Shown here: positions 22,687 to 32,190 of the stretch, one piece after another
Position numbering within the stretch: position 1 is the first letter of the stretch
Layout: each line of letters starts with the position of its first letter
DNA from: Clostridia bacterium
GTDB taxonomy: Bacteria > Bacillota > Clostridia > Oscillospirales > Acutalibacteraceae
Assembly (NCBI GenBank): GCA_017507805.1
Contig: JAFWAC010000015.1
Location: 1 to 64,000, forward strand
Length of the DNA: 64,000 bases
Direction: 5' to 3'
Notes under the pieces: model-generated
The model's database searches: none
What the model saw: only the letters and a program-made list of their open reading frames with translations
Told to the model about the DNA's origin: nothing
Program-made: the position numbers and the translations under genes

Positions 22687-22728
22687 AAACGCGGTAGAAG
22701 TTTAAATTTGCCTCTATCGCGTTTAATT
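22687..22728. terminator. Hairpin terminator of the SGNH hydrolase unit
   Basis: A 12-bp stem with one wobble pair, AAACGCGGTAGA against TCTATCGCGTTT (22687-22698 and 22713-22724). It lies just downstream of the minus-strand SGNH hydrolase gene. Confidence 0.6.
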
Positions 22729-22743
22729 TATTCAATATCCGTT

Positions 22744-23397
22744 TTAAAGTGATCTGAGATAAGCTATAATTTTGCGTGCGAGCAGTTTTTGTCCTGCATC
22801 ATTGGGGTGCAAGCCGTCAGGCATATAAAGATTTCTGATAAAATCAAATTCCGGTTGCATCTGGCTTGTTCTGTAAAGGTCTAAAATGGGAATAGAATAG
22901 TATTCCAACACCTCGCAGAGAATGTTTGTGTAATCCTTTAGTGTTGCGAATTCCTTCGATTTGGTGCCATCTCCACGGAGATTGTCCTCATCGCATCTGT
23001 GCAGGGGAGTGAGGAAAACTATATCTGCTTGTGGGTACATCTCCAAAAGCTCGGTACAAAGTGTATGCACAGCACCGTAGAAGGTGAAGGGTGTGCGGTC
23101 GCTCATTTCACCGAGTGGTGCATTTCCGTGACCGTAATCATTTGTTCCTCCAAACACCACAATAACATCGGCATCCTTATCCATACTGAGTGCGCGGATG
23201 CAGTAATCCCAGCGGGCTTCCTCGGGCTCATCAATCTGCGCGGCAATTCTCGAGCCGCCTATGCCGTAATTGCGGCAAATTGCACCGGTTTCATTGGCGA
23301 TAAGGGTTGAAAAGCGGTTTTCCTCCGGAACGGTTGTGCCATGACCGTAGGTGATACTGTCACCTAAAAAATTGATTTTTTTGCTCTTTAATTCCAT
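22744..23397 (-). CDS. SGNH/GDSL-type hydrolase
   Basis: A 217-residue protein with the SGNH blocks in order: NFLGDSITYGHG (serine near residue 16), an arginine/glycine segment NYGIGGSR, FGGTNDYG (asparagine near 84), and PDGLHPND (Asp/His near 195). The family removes acyl groups from sugars, lipids or polymers. It follows L-fucose isomerase by 60 nt on the same strand and may act on acetylated carbohydrate in the same pathway. Confidence 0.9.
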   Translation of the reverse strand: MELKSKKINFLGDSITYGHGTTVPEENRFSTLIANETGAICRNYGIGGSRIAAQIDEPEEARWDYCIRALSMDKDADVIVVFGGTNDYGHGNAPLGEMSDRTPFTFYGAVHTLCTELLEMYPQADIVFLTPLHRCDEDNLRGDGTKSKEFATLKDYTNILCEVLEYYSIPILDLYRTSQMQPEFDFIRNLYMPDGLHPNDAGQKLLARKIIAYLRSL

Positions 23398-23457
23398 TTT
23401 TATTCACCTTGATTTATTGGGACAGGGGATGAAAATTCATCCCCTGTAATTTGTTTT

Positions 23458-25257
23458 TTACTTGTAAAGCGGGCCGTAGCTTGCGCAAGCTCTGTAATCC
23501 TGACCTTCCTTATCCATTCCGAAAGCATTCCATGCTGCAGGACGGAAAATCTTATCCTCGGGAACATTGTGCATACAAACAGGGATACGAAGGATAGAAC
23601 AAAGGGTGATAAGGTCGGCGCCGATATGACCGTAGGAGATAGCGCCGTGATTAGCACCCCAATTATTCATAACATCATAAGCACTCTTAAAGGGGCTGCC
23701 ATCCTTACCGTCACAACGGGGGGCAAACCATGTGCAGGGCCATGTGTAGTCGGTTCTTTTCCAAAGTGTGTCGGAAACATCCTCGGGCAGTTCAACCGTC
23801 CAACCCTCAGCAATCTGTAAAACAGGACCAAGACCTTTAACAAGGTTAAGTCTTATCATTGTGGCAGGCATTTCGGCTCTGGTTTCAAAACGGGAGGAGT
23901 ATCCGCCGCCTCTGAAATAGCCGATGTCGGCATAATTCCATGTAGAATTTTCAAGGATTGCCTTTTGGTCAGCTTCGGTAACATCATACCAAGGCTTTAT
24001 AACGGCATTTCCGTTCTCGTCCTTTGCAGCGCCGTTTGCATCAAGACAGCATGCGCCGGAGTTGATAAGGTGAATAATACCGTTTGCAGCCTTTGCCTTG
24101 CCCTCGATTTCGTAATCGGTTACTCGCTTAATGGAATCTCCGTTCCAGCAGGTGCGAACATCTGCAAATAACTGAGGAGTATTTGTGAGAAGCTTGCCGA
24201 ACAGCATACCGATACCGTTGAGAACATCGTTTTCGGTAGCAAGTATGTAGGGCTCACGCGCGCCGTTCCAATCGAAGGAGGTGTTTAGCATTGATTCGGG
24301 GAAATCACAGTTGGGATAGAAGTCTGTCCACTGTCTCTGTCCCTGGAAGCCGGCGGCAATAGCGTTATGACCGACCATTTCCTCCTCACAGCCCTTGGGA
24401 AGGTTGGGATTGCCGTTCATAAGGTCCTTGATGATAACCATCATCTTAACAACAAACTCCCAATCGGCATCCTTTTCCTCTCTTGTTTTTTGCAGGCTTT
24501 CGGGATTTTTATCAAAGCCCTCAATGCAGTTTTCCTTGGTCCATTTAAGCGCTTTTTGGAATTCTGCCTCGTCATAGATGCCCTCGCTCATTCGGCGGAT
24601 GATTTCTACCTCATCAACCGATTCAACGCGCATACCTAAGTATTCCTCGATAAACTCGGGGCTGATTATAGAACCGCCGATACCCATGCAGATAGAACCA
24701 ATTTGCAAATAGGATTTACCGCGCATGGTAGCAGCAGCAACAGCGGCGCGACCGAAACGCAAAAGCTTTTCCTTAACATCCTCGGGGATTTCGGTGTCAT
24801 CGCAATCCTTGACATCGTTTCCGTAAATACCGAATGCAGGCAAGCCTTTCTGTGCGTGTGTTGCCAAAACGGAAGCTAAGTAAACCGCACCGGGTCTCTC
24901 GGTGCCGTTAAAGCCCCAAACAGCCTTTATGGTGTTTTTATCCATATCCATTGTCTCGGCACCGTAGCACCAGCAGGGGGTAACCGTGAGTGTTATATCT
25001 ACGCCTGCTTTGCGGAATTTATCAGCACAGGCGGCGGCCTCGCCAACGCGGCCGATAGTAGTGTCGGCAATGATAACCTTTACGGGTTCACCGTTTGAAT
25101 ATTTAAGATTTTCTTCAAAAAGCTTCGCGGCGCTTTTTGCCATGTTCATAGTTTGGTCCTCAAGTGATTCTCTTACACCGAGAACACCGCGGCGACCGTC
25201 AATTGTGGGGCGAATACCTATTACGGGATAATCACCGATGAGTCTGTTCTTTGCCAT
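23458..25257 (-). CDS. fucI: L-fucose isomerase
   Basis: A 599-residue protein close in length and sequence pattern to FucI throughout. It starts [23 protein letters not shown], contains [22 protein letters not shown] (about 295-315) and ends with a segment including [18 protein letters not shown]. It converts L-fucose to L-fuculose and often D-arabinose to D-ribulose. No fuculokinase or aldolase gene is nearby, so the rest of the pathway must be elsewhere. A divergent AraC-type regulator at 25406 probably controls it. A short GCAGG/CCTGC hairpin precedes its ribosome site. Confidence 0.95.
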   Translation of the reverse strand: MAKNRLIGDYPVIGIRPTIDGRRGVLGVRESLEDQTMNMAKSAAKLFEENLKYSNGEPVKVIIADTTIGRVGEAAACADKFRKAGVDITLTVTPCWCYGAETMDMDKNTIKAVWGFNGTERPGAVYLASVLATHAQKGLPAFGIYGNDVKDCDDTEIPEDVKEKLLRFGRAAVAAATMRGKSYLQIGSICMGIGGSIISPEFIEEYLGMRVESVDEVEIIRRMSEGIYDEAEFQKALKWTKENCIEGFDKNPESLQKTREEKDADWEFVVKMMVIIKDLMNGNPNLPKGCEEEMVGHNAIAAGFQGQRQWTDFYPNCDFPESMLNTSFDWNGAREPYILATENDVLNGIGMLFGKLLTNTPQLFADVRTCWNGDSIKRVTDYEIEGKAKAANGIIHLINSGACCLDANGAAKDENGNAVIKPWYDVTEADQKAILENSTWNYADIGYFRGGGYSSRFETRAEMPATMIRLNLVKGLGPVLQIAEGWTVELPEDVSDTLWKRTDYTWPCTWFAPRCDGKDGSPFKSAYDVMNNWGANHGAISYGHIGADLITLCSILRIPVCMHNVPEDKIFRPAAWNAFGMDKEGQDYRACASYGPLYK

Positions 25258-25322
25258 AAAATATTAACCTCCTTAAATTCGCAGGAAAACCTGCTTAAAA
25301 ATATAATTTATATTTTTATATA

Positions 25323-25351
25323 TTGAATTATAGTATGAAATTTGTTATAAT
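25323..25351 (+). promoter_or_regulatory. Promoter of the AraC-type regulator
   Basis: TTGAAT (25323-25328), a 17-nt spacer and TATAAT (25346-25351). A minus-strand TATAAT (25332-25327) overlaps it, so fucI and the regulator may be transcribed divergently from overlapping promoters, although the fucI -35 is poor. Confidence 0.55.
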
Positions 25352-25405
25352 GCTTGTGCAATTTACACTTAAAATTATGATAATATTCACTTTAGGGGCT
25401 AAAAA

Positions 25406-26299
25406 ATGAAATTTACTGATTTTATTGAGAAAAAACACCGCGGAACACCCGATTTTCCTATTCAATATTACTTTTTGGACAGCGAAAGCCCGCAATATGT
25501 TATGCATGCACATTGGCATAAGGAATTTGAGATTGTAAGGGTGCTTTCGGGCGAGTTTAATGTTTTTCTGGATAATGTTGAATATTCTCTCCATTCGGGT
25601 GATATTCTTTTTGTGGAGTGCGGATGCTTGCATAGGGGAGAGCCGAAAAACTGCGTTTACGAATGTATTGTTTTCGACCTCAATATGTTGCGTAAAACCC
25701 AGAATGATGTTGCTTCGGGCTATATTTCTCCAATAGTAAACGGAAATGCAGGGGTTAATTGTATGCTTGATAAAAGCGATAACTCGCTTTATGCGGCAGC
25801 AAATTCGCTTTTTTCAGCCTTGAAGCAGAAAAAGCCCTTTTTTGAATTGGATGTTTACAGTCTGTTATACCGCCTGTTTTCTCAGCTTTATTGCTGTGAG
25901 TACATAGTTTCTGCACCCAAAATGCCGAGAGGCAGTCAGGCCGAAAAAATAAGTCGACTGCTTGATTGGATAGGGGAAAATTTTTCGGAGCCGATATCCC
26001 TTAAAAAGCTGTCCGAAATTTCGGGTATGAACGAAAAATATCTCTGCCGTATTTTCAGGGAATACACCTCAAAAACTCCGATTAGCTATATTAACGACCT
26101 GCGGATTGAAAACTCCTGCCACGAAATGACGGTGATTGGTCTTTCGGTTACCGAAGCGGCATACAACAGCGGATTTAACGATTTGAGCTATTTTTCAAAG
26201 ACCTTTAAGCAGTATAAGGGTATGACACCAAAGGAATACCGCAGTAAATATTTGAAAAAATTTGGACAACAGGGTATTACGGTATTGACAAATGAATAA
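25406..26299 (+). CDS. AraC-family transcriptional regulator
   Basis: A 297-residue protein with an N-terminal cupin sensor (HAHWHKEFEIVRVLSGEF, about residues 34-52) and a C-terminal double helix-turn-helix (about 190-285) containing LKKLSEISGMNEKYLCRIFREY and FNDLSYFSKTFKQYKGMTPKEYR. It is divergent from fucI by 148 bp, which points to control of fucose/arabinose use, probably as an activator responding to sugar. The 3' end of the gene contains the -35 of the following operon. Confidence 0.92.
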   Translation: MKFTDFIEKKHRGTPDFPIQYYFLDSESPQYVMHAHWHKEFEIVRVLSGEFNVFLDNVEYSLHSGDILFVECGCLHRGEPKNCVYECIVFDLNMLRKTQNDVASGYISPIVNGNAGVNCMLDKSDNSLYAAANSLFSALKQKKPFFELDVYSLLYRLFSQLYCCEYIVSAPKMPRGSQAEKISRLLDWIGENFSEPISLKKLSEISGMNEKYLCRIFREYTSKTPISYINDLRIENSCHEMTVIGLSVTEAAYNSGFNDLSYFSKTFKQYKGMTPKEYRSKYLKKFGQQGITVLTNE

Positions 26300-26321
26300 A
26301 AAACAGGTATAATTGTATACA
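26285..26321 (+). promoter_or_regulatory. Promoter and putative GntR operator of the citrate-to-2-oxoglutarate operon
   Basis: TTGACA (26285-26290), a 17-nt spacer and TATAAT (26308-26313), immediately followed by the palindrome TGTATACA (26314-26321). The GT-N2-AC core fits operators of FadR-type GntR regulators, and such a regulator is the second gene of the operon. The -35 lies inside the 3' end of the preceding AraC gene. Confidence 0.7.
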
Positions 26322-26344
26322 GATATGCAAAAGGAAGTGATTTT

Positions 26345-27715
26345 ATGTTAGAGCTTTCAAATAAAACGAATTTATTAGAACAATCGATGTATAAATATTC
26401 CTTGCAGGATGTGGACGAGCCAAATCTTTACAGGGATTTGTATACATACGAGGATGTACCGCGTGTTGCCTTCAATCATCGCCGCGTGCCTATGGGTATG
26501 CCCAAGGATATATGGATCACCGATACCTCCTTAAGAGACGGTCAGCAATCGGTTGAGCCTTATACCGTTGAGCAGATAGTGGAGCTTTATAAGCTTATGT
26601 CAAAATTGGGCGGTCCTTACGGAATAATCCGTCAGACCGAGTTTTTTGTTTACAGCAAAAAGGACAGAGAGGCTATTGCACGCTGTCAGGAATTGGGTCT
26701 TAAGTTTCCCGAAATCACCACATGGATAAGAGCAAGCAAGGAGGACTTCAAGCTTGTTCGCGATTTGGGAATAAGAGAAACAGGTATTCTTGTTTCCTGC
26801 AGTGATTATCACATTTTCAAAAAGCTTAAAAAGACAAGAAAGCAGGCAATGGATACATATCTTGCCACCGTTGCAGAGGCTTTTGAAGCCGGTGTTATGC
26901 CGCGTTGCCATCTTGAGGATATTACCCGCGCTGATTTTTACGGCTTTGTAGTACCCTTTGTTAATGAATTAATGAAAATGTCCAAGGATGCAGGTATTCC
27001 TGTCAGAATAAGGGCTTGTGACACTATGGGATACGGTGTGCCTTACAGTGAGGTAGCATTGCCGAGAAGTGTTCCCGGTATTATTTACGGTCTCCAGCAT
27101 TATGCCGATGTGCCGAGTGAGATGCTTGAATGGCACGGTCATAACGATTTTTATAAGGCGGTTGCCAATGCGTCAACAGCTTGGCTTTACGGTGCCTCTG
27201 CCGTCAACTGTTCACTTCTGGGAATAGGCGAGAGGACGGGTAATGTTCCGCTTGAAGCAATGGTTATGGAATATGCCTCCCTCAGAGGCTCGCTTGACGG
27301 TATGGATACCTCGGCAATTACTGAGATTGCTGAATATTTCAAGAATGAAATGGGCTATGAAATTCCGCCGATGACACCCTTTGTGGGCAGGAACTTTAAT
27401 GTTACCCGCGCCGGAATTCATGCGGACGGTTTGTTAAAGGACGAGGAAATTTATAATATATTTGATACGGCTAAAATCCTTAACCGCCCGGCTTCGGTTT
27501 CGATAGGAAAAACCAGCGGACTTGCAGGTATTGCTTATTGGATAAATAATAACTATAACCTTAAGGGTGAAAAGGTGCTCGATAAAAAAGACCCCCTCAT
27601 CATAGCTTTAAAGGAATGGATAGACGCCGAGTATGAGGACGGCAGACAAACCGCCCTTTCAAACGGTGAGCTTGAAGCTAAAATTGAGGAGCTTGCGGGA
27701 GGTAGATTTAAATGA
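26345..27715 (+). CDS. Re-citrate synthase
   Basis: A 456-residue member of the HMGL/isopropylmalate synthase-like TIM-barrel family. It shows DTSLRDGQQSVEPYT (about residues 61-75), a metal-binding HGHNDFYKAVANA (about 263-275) and GERTGNVPLEAMV. In clostridia lacking the usual citrate synthase this family makes citrate from oxaloacetate and acetyl-CoA with Re-face stereochemistry. Here the next enzymes, aconitase and isocitrate dehydrogenase, lie downstream, so the operon gives 2-oxoglutarate for glutamate synthesis. Homocitrate or isopropylmalate synthase would be the alternatives, but the operon context argues against them. Confidence 0.88.
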   Translation: MLELSNKTNLLEQSMYKYSLQDVDEPNLYRDLYTYEDVPRVAFNHRRVPMGMPKDIWITDTSLRDGQQSVEPYTVEQIVELYKLMSKLGGPYGIIRQTEFFVYSKKDREAIARCQELGLKFPEITTWIRASKEDFKLVRDLGIRETGILVSCSDYHIFKKLKKTRKQAMDTYLATVAEAFEAGVMPRCHLEDITRADFYGFVVPFVNELMKMSKDAGIPVRIRACDTMGYGVPYSEVALPRSVPGIIYGLQHYADVPSEMLEWHGHNDFYKAVANASTAWLYGASAVNCSLLGIGERTGNVPLEAMVMEYASLRGSLDGMDTSAITEIAEYFKNEMGYEIPPMTPFVGRNFNVTRAGIHADGLLKDEEIYNIFDTAKILNRPASVSIGKTSGLAGIAYWINNNYNLKGEKVLDKKDPLIIALKEWIDAEYEDGRQTALSNGELEAKIEELAGGRFK

Positions 27716-28353
27716 TAGAGCATAAGACCGTATCTCTTGCCGACCAGGTTTTTGAGCATCTCGAAAATGCTATATTAAGCGGTAAATACAGCCGCGGTGA
27801 AATACTTACCGAAAGTAAGCTCAGCGCTGAGTTGGGTGTAAGCCGTACTCCTATAAGGGAGGCTTTAAGGAGACTTGAGCAGGAGCATATAATTGAAGAA
27901 TCCGGCAAAGGCTCTGTGGTTATAGGAATTACCGAAAAGGATTTGGAGGATATTTTCCTTATAAGGGAAAAGCTTGAATGTCTTGCGGCATCTCTTGCGG
28001 CGAATAACCGCACCGAGGAACAGCTTGCAGAGTTTAAGGAAATTCTGGAGCTTCAGGAATTTTATCTTGAGAAGCAGGATGCTGAGCGTATAAAGCACAT
28101 GGATAACCGTTTCCATAGAACTTTATATAGGTTAAGCGGCAGTATGAGCTTTTATGATACCTTGGTACCGCTTCATAAAAAAATACAAAAGTATCGCAGA
28201 GCATCTGTGGAAAGCAAAAGCCGCGCGGTAGATTCTGTGAGAGAGCATCGTGTTATTTATGAAGCAATAGCCGCTAAGGATGAAACAGCGGCGGCTGAGG
28301 CTGCAAAGCAGCATGTAGAAAACGCATATAGGCACATTATAGGAAAGGACTAA
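27712..28353 (+). CDS. GntR-family transcriptional regulator (FadR/FCD type)
   Basis: A 213-residue protein. The winged helix-turn-helix (about 8-75) contains ESKLSAELGVSRTPIREALRRLEQE. The rest is an all-helical FCD ligand domain with histidines that may bind metal (HMDNRFHRTLY, REHRVIYEAI). It overlaps the Re-citrate synthase gene by 4 nt, so it is made with the enzymes it probably regulates. The TGTATACA palindrome at 26314-26321 is the likely target, with an organic acid of the pathway as ligand. Confidence 0.92.
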   Translation: MIEHKTVSLADQVFEHLENAILSGKYSRGEILTESKLSAELGVSRTPIREALRRLEQEHIIEESGKGSVVIGITEKDLEDIFLIREKLECLAASLAANNRTEEQLAEFKEILELQEFYLEKQDAERIKHMDNRFHRTLYRLSGSMSFYDTLVPLHKKIQKYRRASVESKSRAVDSVREHRVIYEAIAAKDETAAAEAAKQHVENAYRHIIGKD

Positions 28354-28358
28354 TAAAA

Positions 28359-30287
28359 ATGGGTTTAACGATTGCACAAAAAATTATTAAGGCGCATATG
28401 CTCAGCGGTGATATGACCGTTGGCAGCGAGGTGGCATTGAAAATAGATCAGACCTTAACACAGGATGCCACGGGAACTATGGCATATCTTGAGTTTGAGA
28501 CAATGGGACTTGACCGTGTTAAGACCGAGCGCAGTGTGGCTTATATTGACCATAACACTCTGCAGTCGGGTTTTGAAAATGCCGATGACCACAGATATAT
28601 TCAGTCGGTTGCCAAAAAGCACGGGATTTATTTTTCACGCCCCGGTAACGGTATTTGCCATCAGGTTCACCTTGAGCGTTTTGGAAAGCCCGGCAAAACC
28701 TTGATAGGTTCGGATAGCCACACCCCGACAGGCGGCGGTATCGGTATGCTTGCTATGGGTGCAGGCGGTCTTGATGTTGCAGTTGCCATGGGCGGCGGCG
28801 CTTACTATATTACAATGCCTAAAATGTATAAGGTAAACCTTACGGGCAAGCTTAATCCGTTTGTTACCGCAAAGGATATAAGTCTCGAAATTTTGCGTAT
28901 TCTTTCTGTTAAGGGCGGTGTTGGCGCTATTATCGAGTGGGGCGGCGAGGGTATAAAAACGCTTTCCGTTCCCGAGCGTGCAACTATTACAAATATGGGT
29001 ACTGAATTGGGTGCCACCACATCGATTTTCCCTTCGGATGAAATTACAAAACAATTTTTGGAGGCAGAGGGCAGAGGAGAAGATTATGTTGAACTTCATA
29101 GCGATCCTGACGCGGAATATGATAAGGTTATTGAGATCAATCTTTCGGAATTGGAACCGTTAATTGCTTGCCCTCACAGCCCTGACAATATCGTTACTGT
29201 TGCATCTCTTAAGGGGACTAAGGTTGATCAGGTTTGCATCGGCTCCTGCACAAACTCGTCCCTTTTGGATATGCTTAAGGTTGCGGCGCTTTTAAAGGGT
29301 AAGGTTATCGACCCAATGGTTAGCCTTTCAATTTCTCCCGGCTCAAAGCAGGTGCTTAAAATGCTTGCTGACAGCGGCGCTTTAACCGATATTTTGGCAA
29401 GCGGCGCAAGACTTCTTGAATGTGCTTGCGGACCTTGTATCGGTATGGGCTTCTCACCAAATTCTGCCGGTGTGTCTTTGAGAACCTTCAACCGTAATTT
29501 CGAGGGCAGAAGCGGAACGGCGGACGGTCAGGTTTACCTTGTTTCTCCCGAGACGGCTGTTGCGGCTGCTTTGACAGGCGAGATTACCGATCCGAGACTT
29601 TTGGGCGATATGCCTGAGATAAAAATGCCTGATAGCTTTGTGATTGACGATACCGCTGTTATTGCTCCTGCTTCGCCCGAGGAAGCTGAAAGCCTTGAGG
29701 TAATGCGTGGTCCGAATATTAAACCTTTCCCACAGGAAATCCCTCAACAGGATACACTTTCTGCCGAATTGGTGCTTAAGGTAGGGGATAATATCACTAC
29801 CGACCATATTATGCCGGCGGGCGCTAAAATATTGCCTTACCGTTCAAATATACCCCATCTTTCACAGTTCTGCTTCGGTGTTTGTGATACCACATTCCCC
29901 GAAAGAGCAAAGACTTTGGGTAAGAGTATAATTGTGGGCGGCAGTAACTACGGTCAGGGCTCGTCCCGTGAGCATGCTGCACTTGTACCGATGTACTTGG
30001 GTGTGCGTGCGGTTATAACAAAGAGCTTTGCACGTATCCATGTAGCAAATCTTATAAACGCAGGTATAATGCCCTTGACATTTAAAAATCCGGAGGATTA
30101 TGATAAGCTTAACCAAGGCGATAAGCTGAGCCTCACAGATGTTTTCGAGGGTATGAACAAGGGAGAAATTATGCTCAAGGATGAAACAACAGGAGAAAGC
30201 TTCGTGCTTTGCTGTTCGTTCACTGAGCGTCAAAAAGCAATACTTAAAGCAGGCGGACTGCTATCTTATACAAAGGAAGGAAAGTAA
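28359..30287 (+). CDS. Aconitate hydratase
   Basis: A 642-residue aconitase of the shorter bacterial/mitochondrial-like type. Iron-sulfur cluster ligands appear in CIGSCTNSSLLD (about 289-300) and CACGPCIGMGFS (about 352-363). Substrate-binding segments include GSDSHTPTGGGIGML and, in the swivel domain, GGSNYGQGSSREHAAL. It interconverts citrate and isocitrate. It lies 5 nt after the GntR gene and 2 nt before isocitrate dehydrogenase. Confidence 0.95.
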   Translation: MGLTIAQKIIKAHMLSGDMTVGSEVALKIDQTLTQDATGTMAYLEFETMGLDRVKTERSVAYIDHNTLQSGFENADDHRYIQSVAKKHGIYFSRPGNGICHQVHLERFGKPGKTLIGSDSHTPTGGGIGMLAMGAGGLDVAVAMGGGAYYITMPKMYKVNLTGKLNPFVTAKDISLEILRILSVKGGVGAIIEWGGEGIKTLSVPERATITNMGTELGATTSIFPSDEITKQFLEAEGRGEDYVELHSDPDAEYDKVIEINLSELEPLIACPHSPDNIVTVASLKGTKVDQVCIGSCTNSSLLDMLKVAALLKGKVIDPMVSLSISPGSKQVLKMLADSGALTDILASGARLLECACGPCIGMGFSPNSAGVSLRTFNRNFEGRSGTADGQVYLVSPETAVAAALTGEITDPRLLGDMPEIKMPDSFVIDDTAVIAPASPEEAESLEVMRGPNIKPFPQEIPQQDTLSAELVLKVGDNITTDHIMPAGAKILPYRSNIPHLSQFCFGVCDTTFPERAKTLGKSIIVGGSNYGQGSSREHAALVPMYLGVRAVITKSFARIHVANLINAGIMPLTFKNPEDYDKLNQGDKLSLTDVFEGMNKGEIMLKDETTGESFVLCCSFTERQKAILKAGGLLSYTKEGK

Positions 30288-30289
30288 TT

Positions 30290-31438
30290 ATGGAACAGTA
30301 TGTAAACGCGGCGGTTGAGCAGTTTCGCTCTATTTTAGAGGAACAAATCGCAAGACAAAGAAAAATGGAGCAGGAAAAGAAATATACCGATTATTCCAAG
30401 CTCGATAAAATAGTTATCGGTGTTTGCGGCGGTGACGGTATCGGCCCGATTATTTCTGCCGAATCCGTAAGAGTGTTAGAATTTATATTAAAGAAGGAAA
30501 TTGACGCAGGTAAGGTTGAAATCCGCACAATCGAAGGTCTTACCATTGAAAACAGAATAGCACATAATAAGGCAATTCCCGATGATGTTCTCGCAGAGAT
30601 CAAGGCTTGCAATGTTATATTAAAGGCTCCCACAACCACCCTCAAGGGCGGTACGCTTGAAAGCGCAAATGTGGCTATGCGCCGCGAGCTTGATTTGTAC
30701 GCAAATGTTCGTCCCGTTGCAGTTCCCGAGGATGGCATCGATTGGACCTTTTTCCGTGAGAATACCGAGGGTGAGTATGTTTTAGGCTCACGCGGTGTTG
30801 AAATTCCCGATACCTTGGCCTTCGATTTCAAGGTAACTACTAATGAGGGTACAAAGCGTATTGCACGCGCCGCATTTGAGTATGCCAAGAATAACGGAAA
30901 AACAAATGTTGCAATCGTTACAAAGGCTAATATAATGAAAAAGACTGACGGAAAGTTCTCCGAGCTTTGCCACGAGGTTGCAAAGGATTATCCCGGTATT
31001 GAGGCAGAGGATTGGTATATCGATATTATGACCGCCAACCTTGTAAATCCCAGAGTTCGCTCCAAGTTCCAGGTGATTTTGTTGCCTAACCTTTACGGTG
31101 ATATTATCACTGACGAAGCCGCACAGCTTCAGGGCGGCGTTGGAACAGCAGGCAGCGCAAACCTTGGTGATGTTTATTCTATGTTTGAGGCTATTCACGG
31201 CTCTGCACCCCGTATGATGGAGGAAGGCAGAGGAATGTATGCTAACCCCACAAGTATGCTCAAGGCAAGCGAAATGATGCTTCGCCATATCGGCTTCACA
31301 GAGTATGCAGATAAGCTCGATAAGGCATTGCATATCTGCACAGAGGTAGAGCCTAAATATGTTATCACCGGCAGAAGTGACGGAGCAACCTGCTCACAGC
31401 TCGGCGACTACATTATGGAAACAATCGAAACACTGTAA
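30290..31438 (+). CDS. Isocitrate dehydrogenase (IMDH-like family, probably NAD-dependent)
   Basis: A 382-residue beta-decarboxylating dehydrogenase: GGDGIGPIISAESVRVLEF near residue 44, the substrate arginines around FRENTEGEYVLGSRG, the catalytic NLYGDIITDEAAQLQGG and the cofactor loop IHGSAPRMMEEG. A charged helical N-terminal extension of about 35 residues precedes the core. The operon partners make isocitrate the obvious substrate, giving 2-oxoglutarate. By sequence alone isopropylmalate could not be excluded. Confidence 0.9.
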   Translation: MEQYVNAAVEQFRSILEEQIARQRKMEQEKKYTDYSKLDKIVIGVCGGDGIGPIISAESVRVLEFILKKEIDAGKVEIRTIEGLTIENRIAHNKAIPDDVLAEIKACNVILKAPTTTLKGGTLESANVAMRRELDLYANVRPVAVPEDGIDWTFFRENTEGEYVLGSRGVEIPDTLAFDFKVTTNEGTKRIARAAFEYAKNNGKTNVAIVTKANIMKKTDGKFSELCHEVAKDYPGIEAEDWYIDIMTANLVNPRVRSKFQVILLPNLYGDIITDEAAQLQGGVGTAGSANLGDVYSMFEAIHGSAPRMMEEGRGMYANPTSMLKASEMMLRHIGFTEYADKLDKALHICTEVEPKYVITGRSDGATCSQLGDYIMETIETL

Positions 31439-31442
31439 TACT

Positions 31443-31473
31443 AAACCCCCACCGTGTCGGTGGGGGTTTTTGT
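31443..31473. terminator. Strong hairpin terminator between convergent operons
   Basis: A 12-bp perfect stem AAACCCCCACCG with a 3-nt loop, followed by TTTTTGT. It lies between the isocitrate dehydrogenase gene and the end of the his operon. Confidence 0.9.
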
Positions 31474-31515
31474 AGAAAAGTAATATTAATTTTAAATTAT
31501 AGTTTATTGGGTAAT

Positions 31516-32175
31516 TTACTTATCTGTTCCTGTCATTTTTTCCTGCTTTACCTTATGGTCGATAATATGACGGGAGGCAAGCTCTTTCTTTATATCGTCC
31601 ACTGAAATTCCCATCTCAACCATCATCACCATTATGTGATATGCAAGGTCTGCAATTTCGTAAACGGTTTCCTCTTTGTCGTCTGCCTTACCCGCAATAA
31701 TAACCTCGGTACATTCCTCGCCAACCTTTTTGAGAATTTTATCAATTCCTTTTTGGAAAAGGTAGGTTGTATATGAGCCTTCGGGCAAATCCTTTTTTCT
31801 GCCTTCAAGCAGGGAATAAAGAGCTTCCATAGAAAATGCAGAACGGTTTTCGCTTGTAAAAACCGGTTGTGTGAAGCAGGAGTCGGTACCCATGTGGCAG
31901 GCAGGCCCGTCCTTTTCGACCAATACCGTAAGGGCATCAAGGTCACAGTCGGCAGTAATAGATACTATATGCTGATAATTTCCGCTGGTTTCACCCTTTA
32001 ACCAAAGCTCCTGCCTTGAACGGCTGTAAAAGCAGGTAAGCTCCTTTTCAATGGAAATTTCAAGGCTTTCCCTGTTCATATAGGCTAATGTTAAAACCTT
32101 TTTAGTCTGTGCATCAACCACAACGGCAGGTATAAGACCGTTACTGTCAAATTTAAGCTCATCTATGTTAATCAT
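31516..32175 (-). CDS. hisIE: Bifunctional phosphoribosyl-AMP cyclohydrolase / phosphoribosyl-ATP pyrophosphatase
   Basis: A 219-residue HisI-HisE fusion. The cyclohydrolase half (1-115) has [16 protein letters not shown], the [11 protein letters not shown] segment and zinc-binding cysteines in DCDLD and [12 protein letters not shown]. The pyrophosphatase half (about 120-219) has [12 protein letters not shown] and the acidic [12 protein letters not shown]. It carries out the second and third steps of histidine synthesis. Last gene of the his operon. Confidence 0.97.
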   Translation of the reverse strand: MINIDELKFDSNGLIPAVVVDAQTKKVLTLAYMNRESLEISIEKELTCFYSRSRQELWLKGETSGNYQHIVSITADCDLDALTVLVEKDGPACHMGTDSCFTQPVFTSENRSAFSMEALYSLLEGRKKDLPEGSYTTYLFQKGIDKILKKVGEECTEVIIAGKADDKEETVYEIADLAYHIMVMMVEMGISVDDIKKELASRHIIDHKVKQEKMTGTDK

Positions 32176-32190
32176 TTACTTTCAACCTTT

